Origin: Ignavibacteriales bacterium
GTDB taxonomy: Bacteria; Bacteroidota; Ignavibacteria; Ignavibacteriales; Ignavibacteriaceae
Direction of reading: 5' to 3'
Length of the DNA stretch: 6,807 nucleotides
Assembly (NCBI GenBank): GCA_020061995.1
Contig: JAGUXE010000142.1
Coordinates: forward strand, 1-6,807
Of the stretch, positions 6,725 to 6,807 are shown piece after piece (positions within the stretch are counted from its first letter, which is position 1; the number at the start of each line of letters is the position of its first letter). The notes under the pieces are model-generated. The model worked only from the letters and a program-made list of their open reading frames with translations, had not been told where the DNA came from and made no database searches. Made by a program: the position numbers and the translations under genes.

Positions 6725-6728
6725 TTGA

Positions 6729-6807
6729 ATGTCCGTTAGATCTTTCACAAAGATTTGGCTTCATATTATCTGGGCAACTCATAATCGCGATAAACTTCTA
6801 ATTGATA
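6729..6807 (+). CDS. Y1 (IS200-like / REP-associated) transposase, 5' part only
   Basis: The open frame runs from ATG 6729 off the right edge, giving 26 residues. The segment TKIWLHIIWATHNRDKLL has the pattern of the first beta strand and following turn of the Transposase_17 (IS200-like, Y1) fold, in which forms like 'hW.HhhWsTKNRp.L' are typical. Members are usually about 140-180 residues, cut single-stranded DNA at hairpins using an HUH motif and one tyrosine, and include the RAYT/TnpA_REP proteins that move REP palindromes. The HUH motif and catalytic Tyr lie outside the window, so activity cannot be judged. The nearby palindromes suit this assignment. It rests on a short match from memory of the family. 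Confidence 0.72.
   Translation, partial: MSVRSFTKIWLHIIWATHNRDKLLID

Larger units (their letters stand above)
6226..6728. other. Gene-free right flank with terminator, composite repeat and palindromes
   Basis: No host gene is visible. The stretch contains the GH18 terminator, composite repeat copy B, an 11-base direct repeat ACATTAACCAA (6492-6502 and 6529-6539, 37 bases apart), two palindromes with TTTA and TTCA centres, a short TTAATC/GATTAA inverted repeat (6614-6633) and the ribosome binding site of the gene at the right edge. The first ACATTAACCAA is followed by CG and could be a decayed half of another palindrome of the 6536 type. Confidence 0.7.

Overview
The window is an AT-rich accessory region of a Bacteroidota/Chlorobiota-superphylum bacterium, most likely a member of the Ignavibacteria. 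The main evidence is at the ends of the two large secreted proteins. Both finish in a type IX secretion (Por, type A) C-terminal sorting domain with the motif QNYPNPFNP, preceded by a 'LPV..(T/N)SF...W.T.TEVN' fibronectin-like module. That combination is characteristic of Ignavibacterium/Melioribacter-type genomes. The two secreted genes and the small gene before them have weak or no Shine-Dalgarno sites, as is usual in this group.

Layout, left to right. Positions 1-508 carry no gene but hold several short palindromes and a composite repeat (copy A). A small gene for a probable C-terminally membrane-anchored protein of unknown function ends at 901. Forty bases later comes a 954-residue secreted protein: signal peptide, parallel beta-helix, CBM9-like domain, Fn3-like module and T9SS sorting domain. 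It ends at a strong intrinsic terminator (3836-3863). A separate unit then encodes a 770-residue secreted family 18 glycoside hydrolase with its own carbohydrate-binding-like domain and the same C-terminal Fn3 and sorting modules, ending at a second terminator (6248-6278). Positions 6226-6728 again hold no host gene but carry composite repeat copy B and more palindromes. The right edge cuts into a gene with a strong Shine-Dalgarno site whose 26 visible residues look like a Y1 (IS200-like/REP-associated) transposase.

The two large proteins probably work outside the cell or on its surface on a polysaccharide (chitin, peptidoglycan or another GlcNAc polymer). Both would be exported by Sec and delivered by T9SS. 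The terminators indicate that they are separate transcription units, not an operon.

The most interesting signal is not in the genes. Seven short palindromes share a central TTYA tetraloop, oriented, but have four or more unrelated arm sequences. Two matched pairs carry compensatory changes that preserve pairing. One palindrome lies in frame inside the GH18 gene, within its Fn3-like module. Two sit at the head of a ~110-base composite repeat that occurs once on each side of the gene block in direct orientation. The adjacent Y1 transposase makes a REP/RAYT-like mobile-palindrome system a reasonable but unproven explanation.
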